Below the pieces are notes generated by a model. It was not told the origin of the DNA and did not search any database. It worked only from the letters and a program-made list of their open reading frames with translations. From Desulfarculus sp. (GTDB taxonomy: Bacteria; Desulfobacterota; Desulfarculia; Desulfarculales; Desulfarculaceae), in contig JACRDC010000020.1 of the NCBI GenBank assembly GCA_016218705.1, positions 1 through 46,992 of the forward strand: a stretch of DNA of 46,992 bases, written 5' to 3'. This document shows, piece by piece, positions 9,909 to 17,592 of this stretch (within the stretch, counting starts at the first letter, position 1; every line of letters starts with the position of its first letter). Made by a program: the position numbers and the translations under genes.

Positions 9909-9968
9909 GTATTAATATTAAATGAATCACCTGTCAGAATTAAGCCATGAACCATGTCCGGCTGTCAA
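9909..9968 (-). promoter_or_regulatory. Candidate promoter/operator region of the hydratase-to-hydrolase operon
   Basis: Read on the minus strand, a perfect TTGACA (9963-9968) lies 19 bp from TTAATT (9938-9943). A second possible pair, CTGACA (9932-9937) with TAATAC (9909-9914) at 17 bp, lies further down. The spacer of the first pair contains CATGGTTCATG, a short imperfect palindrome that could be the site for the TetR protein encoded just upstream, and a perfect TTAATATTAA palindrome follows. AT content jumps relative to flanking DNA. Exact boxes are uncertain. Confidence 0.45.
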
Positions 9969-9993
9969 GGGAAAATTGCGGGGCAGGAAAAGT

Positions 9994-11292
9994 CTAGGCT
10001 GGATCCAGGCCCCAAAGCACCAGGCTCACGGCGTCGGCCAGCACCTGGCGAGGCACCTCGGGATTGGCGGCAAAGTTCCACACCAGCCAGCGCAGACCCA
10101 GCATGTGGTTTAGCCCCATGAGGGAAGGTACCAGGAAATCCACGGGCAGGGCGCGTACCTCCTTGGCCTTCATGCCGGCCCGCAGGGAGCGGGCGTAGCC
10201 GTCGGCCAGGCGGCCGTAGTAATAGTGGGCCGACGAGGGCACGATGGTTTCGGACTCGGCCACGATGCGATATATCCGCGAGTGCCGGCGCAGGAAGTCG
10301 AAAAAGGCCAGCATGCCCTCGCGCTCCTTGTCGCGGCGGTCGCGGGTCTGGTCGGTGATCCGTCTGAGCTCGCGGCGCAGCTCGTGGCTTAGAAAGCGCA
10401 CCACGCCGTCCATCAACTCTTCTTTGCTGGCGAAGTGCACGTAGAAGGTGCCTTGGGCTACGCCGGCCTGCCGGGTGATCTCGGAGATGTTGGCCCGGCC
10501 GTAGCCGTACTGGCCCAACACCTGCTCGGCGGCCTGGAAGATGGCCCGCTTGGTCTTTTGCCCGGGAGTGTGGTCGGCCTGCCAGGAAAGCTGCTGCTTC
10601 TGGCGCGGGGCCAAGGCGGAGGCCGCCAGGTCGCGGGGGGCGCGCCAGGGCTTGGAGCCGCTGATGCCCCGCCGCAGGAGGTCGCTGGTGGCCTGGGCCA
10701 GGGCCGCGTCGTCCCTGGGCTGGCCTGCCTCATCCCAACGCATCTGCTGGAAACTGGCCATGCCGATAATGGCGTAGGCCACCACGTTGGGGTCCAGGGG
10801 GCGGGCTTGGCCTTGGCTGGCGGCCTGGCGGAAGAAATCACGCAAAAACCTGGCCAGGGCGTCGTAGTAGCCGATGGTCAGGCCTTCGATGAGGTCATGC
10901 TCGTTGAGCACCCGGTGCAGGCCGGAGTTCTGCCGGCAATGCCCCACCACCAGGAGCAGAACTTGGCGCAGGGCCGTGGCGTGGTCCAGTTCCGCCAGGG
11001 AGAGGGCCTGGGCCTTTTGCTCGAAGTCGGACAGCACCGCGTCGGTCAGCTCGCGGAAAACCTGCTCCTTGTTGCTGAAGTATTGGTAGAAGGTGCCTTG
11101 GCTGACCCCGCAGAGCCGGCCGATCTGGCTCACGCTGGCTTGAAAATAGCCCTGCTCCTCGAAGACCTGCCGTGCCGCGGCCAGCAAGGCCTGACGGGTG
11201 CGCTGGCCCTTGGGGGTCAGGGAACGCCGGGGGCCGCCGGGGAGCAGGGCAGGGAGAGCGGGTTTGGTTATGCCTTGTGAATCATGTGTCAT
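9994..11292 (-). CDS. Double TetR regulator: two complete TetR units in one chain
   Basis: A 432-residue protein made of two full TetR-type repressors in tandem. Unit 1 has a helix-turn-helix at about 30-76 (RQALLAAARQVFEEQGY, then QIGRLCGVSQGTFYQYFSNKEQ) and a ligand-type helical domain to about 215. Unit 2 repeats the plan: HTH at about 244-291 (GVAQGTFYVHFASKEEL) and a second helical domain to the end. Ordinary TetR proteins are ~190-220 residues with one HTH and act as dimers; one chain here could mimic a dimer and bind an asymmetric operator. It lies upstream of the ten-gene uptake/CoA operon in the same direction, and its own ATG coincides with a predicted transcription start. Repression of that operon in response to an acyl-CoA is the likely role (inference). 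Confidence 0.9.
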   Translation of the reverse strand: MTHDSQGITKPALPALLPGGPRRSLTPKGQRTRQALLAAARQVFEEQGYFQASVSQIGRLCGVSQGTFYQYFSNKEQVFRELTDAVLSDFEQKAQALSLAELDHATALRQVLLLVVGHCRQNSGLHRVLNEHDLIEGLTIGYYDALARFLRDFFRQAASQGQARPLDPNVVAYAIIGMASFQQMRWDEAGQPRDDAALAQATSDLLRRGISGSKPWRAPRDLAASALAPRQKQQLSWQADHTPGQKTKRAIFQAAEQVLGQYGYGRANISEITRQAGVAQGTFYVHFASKEELMDGVVRFLSHELRRELRRITDQTRDRRDKEREGMLAFFDFLRRHSRIYRIVAESETIVPSSAHYYYGRLADGYARSLRAGMKAKEVRALPVDFLVPSLMGLNHMLGLRWLVWNFAANPEVPRQVLADAVSLVLWGLDPA

Positions 11293-11298
11293 AAAATA

Positions 11299-11304
11299 AT
11301 TATA
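11299..11304 (-). promoter_or_regulatory. TATAAT box placing transcription start on the TetR ATG (leaderless)
   Basis: On the minus strand a perfect TATAAT (within TGTATATAAT) ends six nucleotides before the ATG at 11292. Six nucleotides is the normal distance from the -10 hexamer to +1, so the mRNA would start at the A of ATG. No Shine-Dalgarno sequence exists in this AT-rich stretch. No convincing -35 is seen. Confidence 0.55.
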
Positions 11305-11385
11305 TACAATAACCCTGGGGCCGGGTCCAGGGGCAGATGCCCCAAAGGCATGGAATAGCAGTGGCAGAAGACGGGATGACTCTCA

Positions 11386-11506
11386 TGCCAAGTTGCGATC
11401 AAACGAATAGTTTGATCGCAACTTGGTATGCGGGCCGGGCAAAATCACGCTTTTGCCCGGCCGGTCAGCAATCAAAGCCATGGATGGCTTTGATTGCATA
11501 TTGGTA
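11386..11506 (-). repeat. Repeat family B, copy 1: three-hairpin modular element
   Basis: This 121-bp element has related inverted ends of the form TACCAAnnTGCnATCAAA. Inside it are three successive perfect hairpins: 11388-11404/11410-11426 (17 bp), 11433-11444/11451-11462 (12 bp, GGCCGGGCAAAA arm) and 11468-11479/11486-11497 (12 bp). It begins directly after the stop codon of the molybdopterin oxidoreductase gene and fills most of the gap to the TetR gene. A longer second copy lies at 22561-22762, and the outer modules match almost base for base when this copy is read on the minus strand. Confidence 0.85.
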
Positions 11507-13744
11507 TCAGACGGCCCGCACCCTACAGGGCACGTAGCGGTGCAGGGGCGTGCCCAGTGGGTCGCGGTGGGTGCTTTTGGTCAGCCGGTTGACGTTAAGG
11601 CCAAAAACCTGGCCGTCGTAATTGAGGCCGAAGCCGTGGGGGATGAGCACCATGCCCTGGCGTACCTGGCCTGAGACTTGAAGCTCGCCCTCTTCGCTGC
11701 CCGCCTCAGTGGTCACTCTGACCCGCTGGCCGTCCACCAGGCCCAGCCCCTGGGCGTCGGCCGGGCTCATGGCCACGGTGCAAGCCCGCTTGCCCTGGTT
11801 CCACTGGGGGTCGCGCATGAGGGTGTTGGCGTTGTAGTCCATGTGCCGGCCGGCGTTGAGGATCAGGGGATAGCCGCTGGGCAGGCGCAGGTCCCGGGCC
11901 TCGCCGGCGGCGTCCAAGGCCTGGACCTCTTCGGCCAGTTCGGGGATGAGCACCTCGATCTTGCCCGAGGGCGTCTTGATGCCCGCCATGGGCTTGGCGG
12001 CGTCGGCCAGCCCCACCCAGAGGCCCTGGGGCTGGTCCAAGAGGGCCTGGAAGATGCGGTCGCCCTGGTCCAGGCCCGGGGCGAAGCCGGCCCGGACGGC
12101 GTTCTCGCGGAAGGCGCTGGGCGCTGTCATCAAGAGGCCCCACAGGGCCGCCTTGGCCGCGCTGTCCCACTCCTGGCCCAGGGTCTTTGCCAGCACGAAG
12201 GGCATGGCCTTGAGCACCCTGGGCTCCTGGCGCGCCCAGGCCATGAGGAGCGCGCCAAAGGCCAGCCTGCCGGCCCGGGCCGCCTGGGCAACCTGGGGTG
12301 GGATGGCTGGGATCAGGCCCAGACGCTCGGCCAGCATGGTGTGGATTTGCGCGGCTTCCCGGCATTGGGGCGGCGGGTCCACCAGGGGGCGCCGCAGTTG
12401 GAAATACACCTCGGGGTAGGTGTTGGGGAAGAAGCACCCGTCCCAGGCCTCGTAGAAGGTGCGGCAGGGCAGCACGTAGTGGGCCAGGCGGGCGGTCTCG
12501 CTCATGACGATGTCGTTGACCACCAAGAGGTCGAGCTTGGCGAAGGCCCGCTCAAAGGCCGTGGTGTCCGGATAGGCCCGCAGGGGATTGCAGGCGCTGA
12601 CCAAGACCGCGCGCAGGCGTTGGGGATGGTCGCTTAAAATCTCCTCGGGCATGACGGCTGGCGGGAAGGAGCCGGCGGCCACCGGCGGCAGATCGCTGGC
12701 CACGGTGCGCCAGGTCTTGGGGTCGCGCTCGTCGGCGTGAAAACCCAAGGGCATGACGAAGCCGGGGATGACATTGCCTCCCCTCACGCCCAGCCGGCCG
12801 CAGGCCGCGGCCAGCAGGTGCAGCAGATAGGAGCTCAGCGTGCTGTGCCGGCCCATGTAGAGACCCAGGTCCGGGTGCACGCACCAGCGCTTGCTGGCCA
12901 TGAGGCGGCACAACTCCAAGACCTGGCCGTGCTCCAATTGGCAGACCTCCAGGGCCGCGCCGATGTCCACGCCCCGGAACCAGAGGCTGACCTTGTCCCA
13001 GCCCTCCACGTGCTCCTGGAGGTATGTCCTGTCCTCCCAGCCCTGCTCCAGGATGATGGCCAGCATGGCCTTCATGAGCAAGGCGTCAGAGCCTGGGCGC
13101 ACCGGCAGGTGCAGGTTGGCTATGGCGGCGGTCTCGCTGCGGCGGGGGTCAATGGCCACCAAAAGGCGGTCCGGGTGGTTGCTGATTTCCTTGAGCACCC
13201 GGCGGGCCTGGGGCATCTGGTGGCTCATCATACCGTTCCAGCCCCAGGCCACCAGCATCTCCGTGGCCTGCTCGTCGGGGATGGCGATGCCGTACTGTTT
13301 GCCCAGCACCCGGCCCGTGACCCACCAGTGGCCGCTGAACTCCTGGCCGGCCGATGAATAGTAATACTGGGACCCCAGGGCGCGTATCAGGCTCAGGCCA
13401 AAGGCGGCCTCCATCTGCCCCCCCTGGGCCGCGCCGCCCATATAGGCCAGGCAGCGGGGGCCGTGTTCATCCACCAGCCCGCGCAGCCTCTGGGCGATCT
13501 CCTCCACCGCCTGGTCCCAGCCTATGGGCTCGAACCCCGAGCCCACCCGCTTCAGCGGCTGGGTCAGGCGGTCCTGGGGGTATTGGTGATAGATGACGTT
13601 GAGCCCCTTGCGGCAGACGTAACCCTGGCTGCGGGGGTTGTCCTTGTCGGGCCGCACGCGGCGCAGGCGGCCTTCCTCCACCAGGATTTCCAGCCCGCAG
13701 TTCTGGGCGCAGAGCACGCAGCCGGTCTTCTGCCACTGGGACAT
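11507..13744 (-). CDS. Molybdopterin-dependent oxidoreductase (BisC/formate dehydrogenase-like), cytoplasmic
   Basis: A 745-residue catalytic subunit of the DMSO-reductase superfamily. Cys9, Cys12, Cys16 and Cys44 (CX2CX3CX27C) bind an N-terminal 4Fe-4S cluster and are followed by RKG. Later segments VAWGWNGMMSH, VAIDPRRSETA, LHLPVRPGSDALLMKA and the C-terminal dinucleotide-binding domain (LNAGRHMDYNANTLM) are standard. There is no Tat signal, so the enzyme is cytoplasmic. At the usual metal-ligand site (around residues 130-142, SSAGQEFSGHWW) I see neither Cys nor Sec, so the ligand and the reaction cannot be assigned. The start at 13744 is preceded by GGGAGGTAGCG; the frame stays open to 14152, but that part overlaps the ferredoxin gene out of frame and is not coding. 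Confidence 0.88.
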   Translation of the reverse strand: MSQWQKTGCVLCAQNCGLEILVEEGRLRRVRPDKDNPRSQGYVCRKGLNVIYHQYPQDRLTQPLKRVGSGFEPIGWDQAVEEIAQRLRGLVDEHGPRCLAYMGGAAQGGQMEAAFGLSLIRALGSQYYYSSAGQEFSGHWWVTGRVLGKQYGIAIPDEQATEMLVAWGWNGMMSHQMPQARRVLKEISNHPDRLLVAIDPRRSETAAIANLHLPVRPGSDALLMKAMLAIILEQGWEDRTYLQEHVEGWDKVSLWFRGVDIGAALEVCQLEHGQVLELCRLMASKRWCVHPDLGLYMGRHSTLSSYLLHLLAAACGRLGVRGGNVIPGFVMPLGFHADERDPKTWRTVASDLPPVAAGSFPPAVMPEEILSDHPQRLRAVLVSACNPLRAYPDTTAFERAFAKLDLLVVNDIVMSETARLAHYVLPCRTFYEAWDGCFFPNTYPEVYFQLRRPLVDPPPQCREAAQIHTMLAERLGLIPAIPPQVAQAARAGRLAFGALLMAWARQEPRVLKAMPFVLAKTLGQEWDSAAKAALWGLLMTAPSAFRENAVRAGFAPGLDQGDRIFQALLDQPQGLWVGLADAAKPMAGIKTPSGKIEVLIPELAEEVQALDAAGEARDLRLPSGYPLILNAGRHMDYNANTLMRDPQWNQGKRACTVAMSPADAQGLGLVDGQRVRVTTEAGSEEGELQVSGQVRQGMVLIPHGFGLNYDGQVFGLNVNRLTKSTHRDPLGTPLHRYVPCRVRAV

Positions 13745-13794
13745 GATCGCTACCTCCCTGGGGTCCGGGTTGGCCGGTCTTGCCGCGCCTGGCC

Positions 13795-14880
13795 TTACAG
13801 GTTCTGGTGCCTGGCCAGCTTCTCCGCCAAGGCCTGGCGGGTCTTGGCGCGAAGGACCATGGCCTCGCTGACCGTGCGGGGCACCTGGGGCTGCTGGGGC
13901 TTGCGCTCCAGGCTCAAGGCCTCGCCGGCGCAGGTGCCCACGCACAGCCCGCAGCCGATGCAGCGCTTGGCGTCCAGCACGGCCTTGTCGTCCTCCATGC
14001 TGAAGGCCCCCATCTGGCAGCGGTCCACGCACACCTCGCAGCCGATGCAGGCCTCGCCGTCCAACTTGGCCGCAAAGGGGCTGACCACCACCTGGGCCGG
14101 CACCGGGTGGCGCTTGAGGTGCAGCAGGGATTGGCAGCAGTCGCCGCAGCACAGGCAGATGTTGACGATGTCCTGGCTGTTGCTGGGCTGCACCACCAGG
14201 CCCTCCTCCTCGGCCTTGGCCAGGATACCCAGGGCCTCATCCTGGGTGATGAAGCGGCCCAGGTTGTTGCGGTCGTAGTATTCGGCGCCCCAGCCGAAGA
14301 CCAGGCAGGCCTCGGAGAGCTTGCCGCAGCCGCCACCCTTGATCTGGTGCTCCTTGCGGCAGATGCAAGGCGCCACCAGGATTTTTTCCTGCTGGCGGAT
14401 CAGGGCCTCGGCCGACTCGTAGGCCAGCACCTCGGGCGCCGCGCTCAGGCTCTTGCCCACGGGTATGGTGCGCAACTGGGGCAGCACGCCGAAGGCCGCC
14501 TGGGACAGATGCGGCATGTAGGCCTCCACGTCGGCCACGAACTGGGGTGTCAACCGGTTGAGGTTGTACTCCCAGATGCCCACCACGAACTGGGAGGCCA
14601 TGTACACCGGCGGCCGCTCCGGCGACTCGATGCTGAAGATCAGCCCCTGGCGCGACATCTCTTGCAGCCGCTGGGCCGTCTCCTCAAGAGGCAGGCCCGC
14701 GCGTTCCGCGATGGCCTCGGCCTTTTCCAGCTTGAGCCTCAGGTGCACGGCCAAGGCGGCCTGCTCCGGCGTGAAGAGCTGCTGGAGGATGCGCAGCTCC
14801 ACGCCGTCCTCGGTGGCGGGAAAGCCGGCGGGCAGGCTGTCCAGATGACGGGCCAGTTTTTGGTAGGCTTCTTGGCTCAT
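13795..14880 (-). CDS. Multi-cluster ferredoxin-type electron-transfer subunit with N-terminal winged-helix-like region
   Basis: A 361-residue protein. The C-terminal part has two ferredoxin motifs, CIGCEVCVDRC (278-288) and CIGCGLCVGTC (307-317), each completing a 4Fe-4S cluster with a following Cys-poor partner stretch. Additional Cys groups at 172-174/185/192 (PCICRKEH...GGGC...AC) and 242-249 (CLCCGDCC) suggest further metal or cluster sites. Residues ~25-85 look like a winged-helix bundle (LEKAEAIAERAGLPLEETAQRLQEMSRQGLI). It lies 50 bp upstream of the molybdoenzyme gene in the same direction and is probably its electron carrier. GAGGAGGGAG lies before the ATG, and the leader contains a MarR operator. 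Confidence 0.85.
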   Translation of the reverse strand: MSQEAYQKLARHLDSLPAGFPATEDGVELRILQQLFTPEQAALAVHLRLKLEKAEAIAERAGLPLEETAQRLQEMSRQGLIFSIESPERPPVYMASQFVVGIWEYNLNRLTPQFVADVEAYMPHLSQAAFGVLPQLRTIPVGKSLSAAPEVLAYESAEALIRQQEKILVAPCICRKEHQIKGGGCGKLSEACLVFGWGAEYYDRNNLGRFITQDEALGILAKAEEEGLVVQPSNSQDIVNICLCCGDCCQSLLHLKRHPVPAQVVVSPFAAKLDGEACIGCEVCVDRCQMGAFSMEDDKAVLDAKRCIGCGLCVGTCAGEALSLERKPQQPQVPRTVSEAMVLRAKTRQALAEKLARHQNL

Positions 14881-14900
14881 GACTCCCTCCTCTTGGTTGG

Positions 14901-14917
14901 CAAGATATCTTGTATAC
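14901..14917 (-). promoter_or_regulatory. MarR operator in the ferredoxin/molybdoenzyme leader
   Basis: CAAGATATCTTG is a perfect 12-bp palindrome that runs into GTATAC. The 14 bases at 14904-14917 are the exact reverse complement of 15376-15389 in the marR promoter. It sits 20-40 bp upstream of the ferredoxin gene start, within the 58-bp gap after marR, overlapping a TATACA or TATCTT -10-like box. Confidence 0.75.
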
Positions 14918-14938
14918 TAACTAATTGCCCAAAAAAAA

Positions 14939-15349
14939 TTAGCGCAGGTCCTTGAGCAGCCGCTTGAACAATATCCTTTCCTCAAGGCTGAGGGGCTTGA
15001 GTATCTCCGCGTTGCACTGTTGGCGCGTCTGTTTGAGGCTTATCTCCGCCTCGCGGGCCTTGGCCGTCAGGCTGATGCGCACCACCCGGCGGTCGTTGGG
15101 GTCGGTTTCCTTGCTGATCCAGCCGCCATCGGCCAGGCGGTCCAAGGTGCCGGAGACAGTGGCGCTGTCCAGCACCAGCCTTTGGCCGATCTCGCCGGCG
15201 CTCTGGCCGTCCTCCAGGCTTAAGGTCCCCAAGATAAGCTGTTGCAGGGTGGTCAGGCCGTATGGCCTGAGGCGCTCCTTGAGTATGCCATGGGCCTTCT
15301 GATAGGCCTTGGAGAGCAGGAAGATGATGCAGTCCTCGTGGGATTCCAT
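14939..15349 (-). CDS. MarR-family transcriptional regulator
   Basis: A 136-residue winged-helix protein. It has LTTLQQLILGTLSLEDGQSAGEIGQRLVLDSATVSGTLDRLADGGWISKETDPNDRRVVRISLTAKA, the MarR recognition helix followed by the wing with the DRR motif. The start at 15349 (MESHED) has GGAG upstream; an upstream in-frame ATG would lie inside its own promoter. Its two identical operator-like sites indicate autoregulation plus control of the downstream ferredoxin and molybdoenzyme genes. MarR proteins in such neighbourhoods often sense aromatic acids or their CoA esters (family knowledge; ligand not shown here). Confidence 0.9.
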   Translation of the reverse strand: MESHEDCIIFLLSKAYQKAHGILKERLRPYGLTTLQQLILGTLSLEDGQSAGEIGQRLVLDSATVSGTLDRLADGGWISKETDPNDRRVVRISLTAKAREAEISLKQTRQQCNAEILKPLSLEERILFKRLLKDLR

Positions 15350-15375
15350 GGGCGCTCCGGTCCAAAAAATGCTTC

Positions 15376-15410
15376 GTATACAAGATATCATCCCGAGATG
15401 GGGACGTCAA
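15376..15410 (-). promoter_or_regulatory. marR promoter with overlapping operator
   Basis: On the minus strand TTGACG (15405-15410), a 17-bp spacer and TATCTT (15382-15387) form a good sigma-70 promoter. The operator GTATACAAGATATC (15376-15389) covers the -10 box completely, the classic layout for autorepression. Confidence 0.75.
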
Positions 15411-15435
15411 GCGGGGAATCGCCCGGGCCGGAGGC

Positions 15436-16986
15436 TCAGGCCAGGCGGTTTTCTTCCAGGAGCAGGAACTTGCGCACCTTGCCCAGGGGGGTGCGGGGGA
15501 ACTGGCGGCAGAAGGTGACCCGCCCCGGCACCTTGAAGGCGGCCAGGTGCTGTCGGCAGTAATCGCGGATATCCTCGGCGCTGGGCTCCTGGCCGGGGCG
15601 GGGGATGACGAAGGCGTGCCCCGCCTCGCCCCAGGTTTCGTGGGGCTCGCCCACCACCGCCGACTCCTCCACCTGGGGGTGGTTGTTAAGCACCCGCTCA
15701 ACCTCGGCGGGATAGACGTTCTCGCCGCCGGAGATGTACATGTCGCGGAAGCGCCCCACCAGGTAATAGTAGCCGTCCTGGTCGCGGCGGGCCAGGTCGC
15801 CGGTGTGCAGCCAGCCGCCCTTGAGGGCGCGCTCGCTGCGCGCCGGGTCGCGCCAGTATTCCTTCATCACCACCGGCCCCCGGGCCACGATCTCCCCCAC
15901 CTGGCCGGGTTGGTTCACCGGGCGGCCATCCTCGCCCCGCAGCTGCACCTCGGCGTGGAACACCGGCCGGCCCACGCTGCCGGGCCGTTGCAGGCTCTCC
16001 TCCTCCGAGGCCCACAGCAGGATGGATGTCTCCGTCTGTCCCATGATCTGGCGGGCGGTGAAGCCGCCCTGGCGGCACTCCAACAAAAGCTCGGGCGTGA
16101 CCTGCTCGCCGCCGATGGCGCAGACCTTGAGCGAGGACAGGTCGCTGCGCTGGGCGGCGGGCAGGGCCAGCAGGGCACGGTAGACCGTGGGCACCCCCAG
16201 GAACTTGGTCACCCCGTGGCGGGCGATATCGCGGCAGGCCAGGCGGGCGTCGAAGCGCGGGTGCAGGAGCAGGGTGGCGCCCTGGTACAAAGAGGGCGTG
16301 GCCTGGATGAACAGCCCGCCCGAGTGGTACAGGGGCAGGATGATGAGCATCACGTCATCGGCGGCGAGCTGGAAGAAGATGCCGGCGTTGAGGCTGTTGA
16401 AGAAGCTCTTCTGGTAGGTGAGCACCGCGCCCTTGGGGTGGCCGGTGGTGCCCGAGGTGTACATGATGACCTGGGGCTCCTCGGGGTCGGCCGGGGCCAG
16501 GGATGAGGTGAGGAAGGGCTTCTGCCCGGCGCAGGCCGCCACCTGGAGGCTGTAGGAGAGGAACTCGCCGCCTTCCACGGGCTGGCCCACCACGGCGGCC
16601 AGCAGGGGGGGCTGGTGGTTTTTGAGCGCCAGGGGCGCCACCTTGTGGGTCAGGGTCTCCTTGAAGACAAAGAGCCGGGGCCGGCAGTTGCCCAAGAGGT
16701 AATGTATCTCCGGCGCGGCCAGGCGGAAGTTGAAGGGCACGAAGACCGCCCCCAAGCGGGCGCAGGCCAGGTACAGCTCGATGAACTCCAGGCAGTTGTC
16801 CAGGAGCACCGCCACGCGGTCGCCCTTCTCGATGCCCACGCCTTGCAGCCAACTGGCCACGGCCTCGCAGCGGGCGTGCAGCTCGGCGTAGCTCACTTGG
16901 CCGTGCTCGTAGTGGATGGCCGTCTTGGCCGGATTAAGCTCGGCCCAGCGCTGCACCCACCAGGCCACGTTCATGGATTTAATCAT
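15436..16986 (-). CDS. AMP-forming acyl-CoA synthetase (upstream ligase)
   Basis: A 516-residue adenylate-forming enzyme. The P-loop is YTSGTTGHPKGAV, then MGQTETS, GWLHTGDLARRDQDGYYYLVGR, RDMYISGGENVYPAEVE and the C-terminal catalytic Lys in RTPLGKVRKF. It differs clearly from the ligase at 6907-8424 (different motif residues, extra N-terminal helix), so the window carries two non-redundant ligases plus a phenylacetate-CoA ligase. AGGGGAT precedes the ATG at 16986. It lies immediately upstream of marR in the same direction and may share its regulation. Substrate class: medium-chain or aryl carboxylic acids. Confidence 0.9.
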   Translation of the reverse strand: MIKSMNVAWWVQRWAELNPAKTAIHYEHGQVSYAELHARCEAVASWLQGVGIEKGDRVAVLLDNCLEFIELYLACARLGAVFVPFNFRLAAPEIHYLLGNCRPRLFVFKETLTHKVAPLALKNHQPPLLAAVVGQPVEGGEFLSYSLQVAACAGQKPFLTSSLAPADPEEPQVIMYTSGTTGHPKGAVLTYQKSFFNSLNAGIFFQLAADDVMLIILPLYHSGGLFIQATPSLYQGATLLLHPRFDARLACRDIARHGVTKFLGVPTVYRALLALPAAQRSDLSSLKVCAIGGEQVTPELLLECRQGGFTARQIMGQTETSILLWASEEESLQRPGSVGRPVFHAEVQLRGEDGRPVNQPGQVGEIVARGPVVMKEYWRDPARSERALKGGWLHTGDLARRDQDGYYYLVGRFRDMYISGGENVYPAEVERVLNNHPQVEESAVVGEPHETWGEAGHAFVIPRPGQEPSAEDIRDYCRQHLAAFKVPGRVTFCRQFPRTPLGKVRKFLLLEENRLA

Positions 16987-17069
16987 GGCTATCCCCTGCC
17001 CATAAACCCCGCCAGAATGGGTAGAATCTATGTTAGGTTCTAGCCATCGTCAAGACGGGAGCGCGCGTC

Positions 17070-17576
17070 ATGGATTTTCAGGCCTGGTCCAAGCCCGAGC
17101 TTATCAACTATTTGGAGTTCCTGCTGCACGACTACCGGGTCATGGACGCCTTCTGGTTCATCAACATCGAGAAGGCCCACGGCCTGGGCGAGGCCTGCCG
17201 CATCAACGAGCAGGTCTGGGGCAAGGTCTCTGGCCTGGCCGCCCGCGACCTCAAGGCGCGCTTCGGCCTTCATCAGGGCGGGCTGGCGGGCTTTGCCCAG
17301 GCCATGCGCCTGTTCCCCTGGTCCCTGCTGGTGGGCTATGAATATACCGAGCAAGAGGACCAGTTGCTCATCCAGGTGGCCTCCTGCCCGGCCCAGCAGG
17401 GGCGGCTCACCAGGGGCCTGGGCGAGTACCCCTGCCAGGCCATGCACCGCGCCGAGTTCCAGGCCTTTGCCCGCGAGATAGACCCGCGCATCCAGGTGGA
17501 GTGCCTGTTTGCCCCGCCCGACCCCCATCCGCCGGAGACGCACTGCCGTTGGCGCTTCACCCTGGCCCGGGACTGA
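17070..17576 (+). CDS. DUF6125-like protein
   Basis: A 168-residue soluble protein. It resembles a family of Desulfobacterota and Clostridia proteins known as DUF6125, related to L-2-amino-thiazoline-4-carboxylate hydrolase-like proteins: a helical first half (LEFLLHDYRVMDAFWFINIE, RINEQVWGKVSGLAARDL) and a conserved second half with SCPAQQGRLTRGL, CQAMHRAEF, ARE-IDPRIQVECLFAPPDPHP and CRWRF. Three Cys are spread over the second half (CPAQ, CQAM, CLFA) with a fourth at CRWRF. The actual role is unknown. GGGAG lies upstream of the ATG. It is transcribed with yqeB, 16 bp downstream. Confidence 0.65.
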   Translation: MDFQAWSKPELINYLEFLLHDYRVMDAFWFINIEKAHGLGEACRINEQVWGKVSGLAARDLKARFGLHQGGLAGFAQAMRLFPWSLLVGYEYTEQEDQLLIQVASCPAQQGRLTRGLGEYPCQAMHRAEFQAFAREIDPRIQVECLFAPPDPHPPETHCRWRFTLARD

Positions 17577-17592
17577 CGGCGGGGCGCCGTTC

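Noticed and set aside
9835-9993. A clear TetR operator palindrome in the operon promoter region
   Set aside because: Only short or imperfect dyads (CATGGTTCATG, TTAATATTAA) are seen, so I list the region as a promoter candidate and do not assign an operator.
11386-11506. CRISPR array or attenuator as an explanation for the triple hairpin
   Set aside because: There are no direct repeats with spacers and no leader peptide; the second copy at 22561 shows it is a dispersed element.
13745-14152. N-terminal extension of the molybdopterin oxidoreductase by 136 codons
   Set aside because: It overlaps the ferredoxin gene in another frame, and GGGAGGTAGCG before the ATG at 13744 plus the Cys9 motif fix the shorter start.
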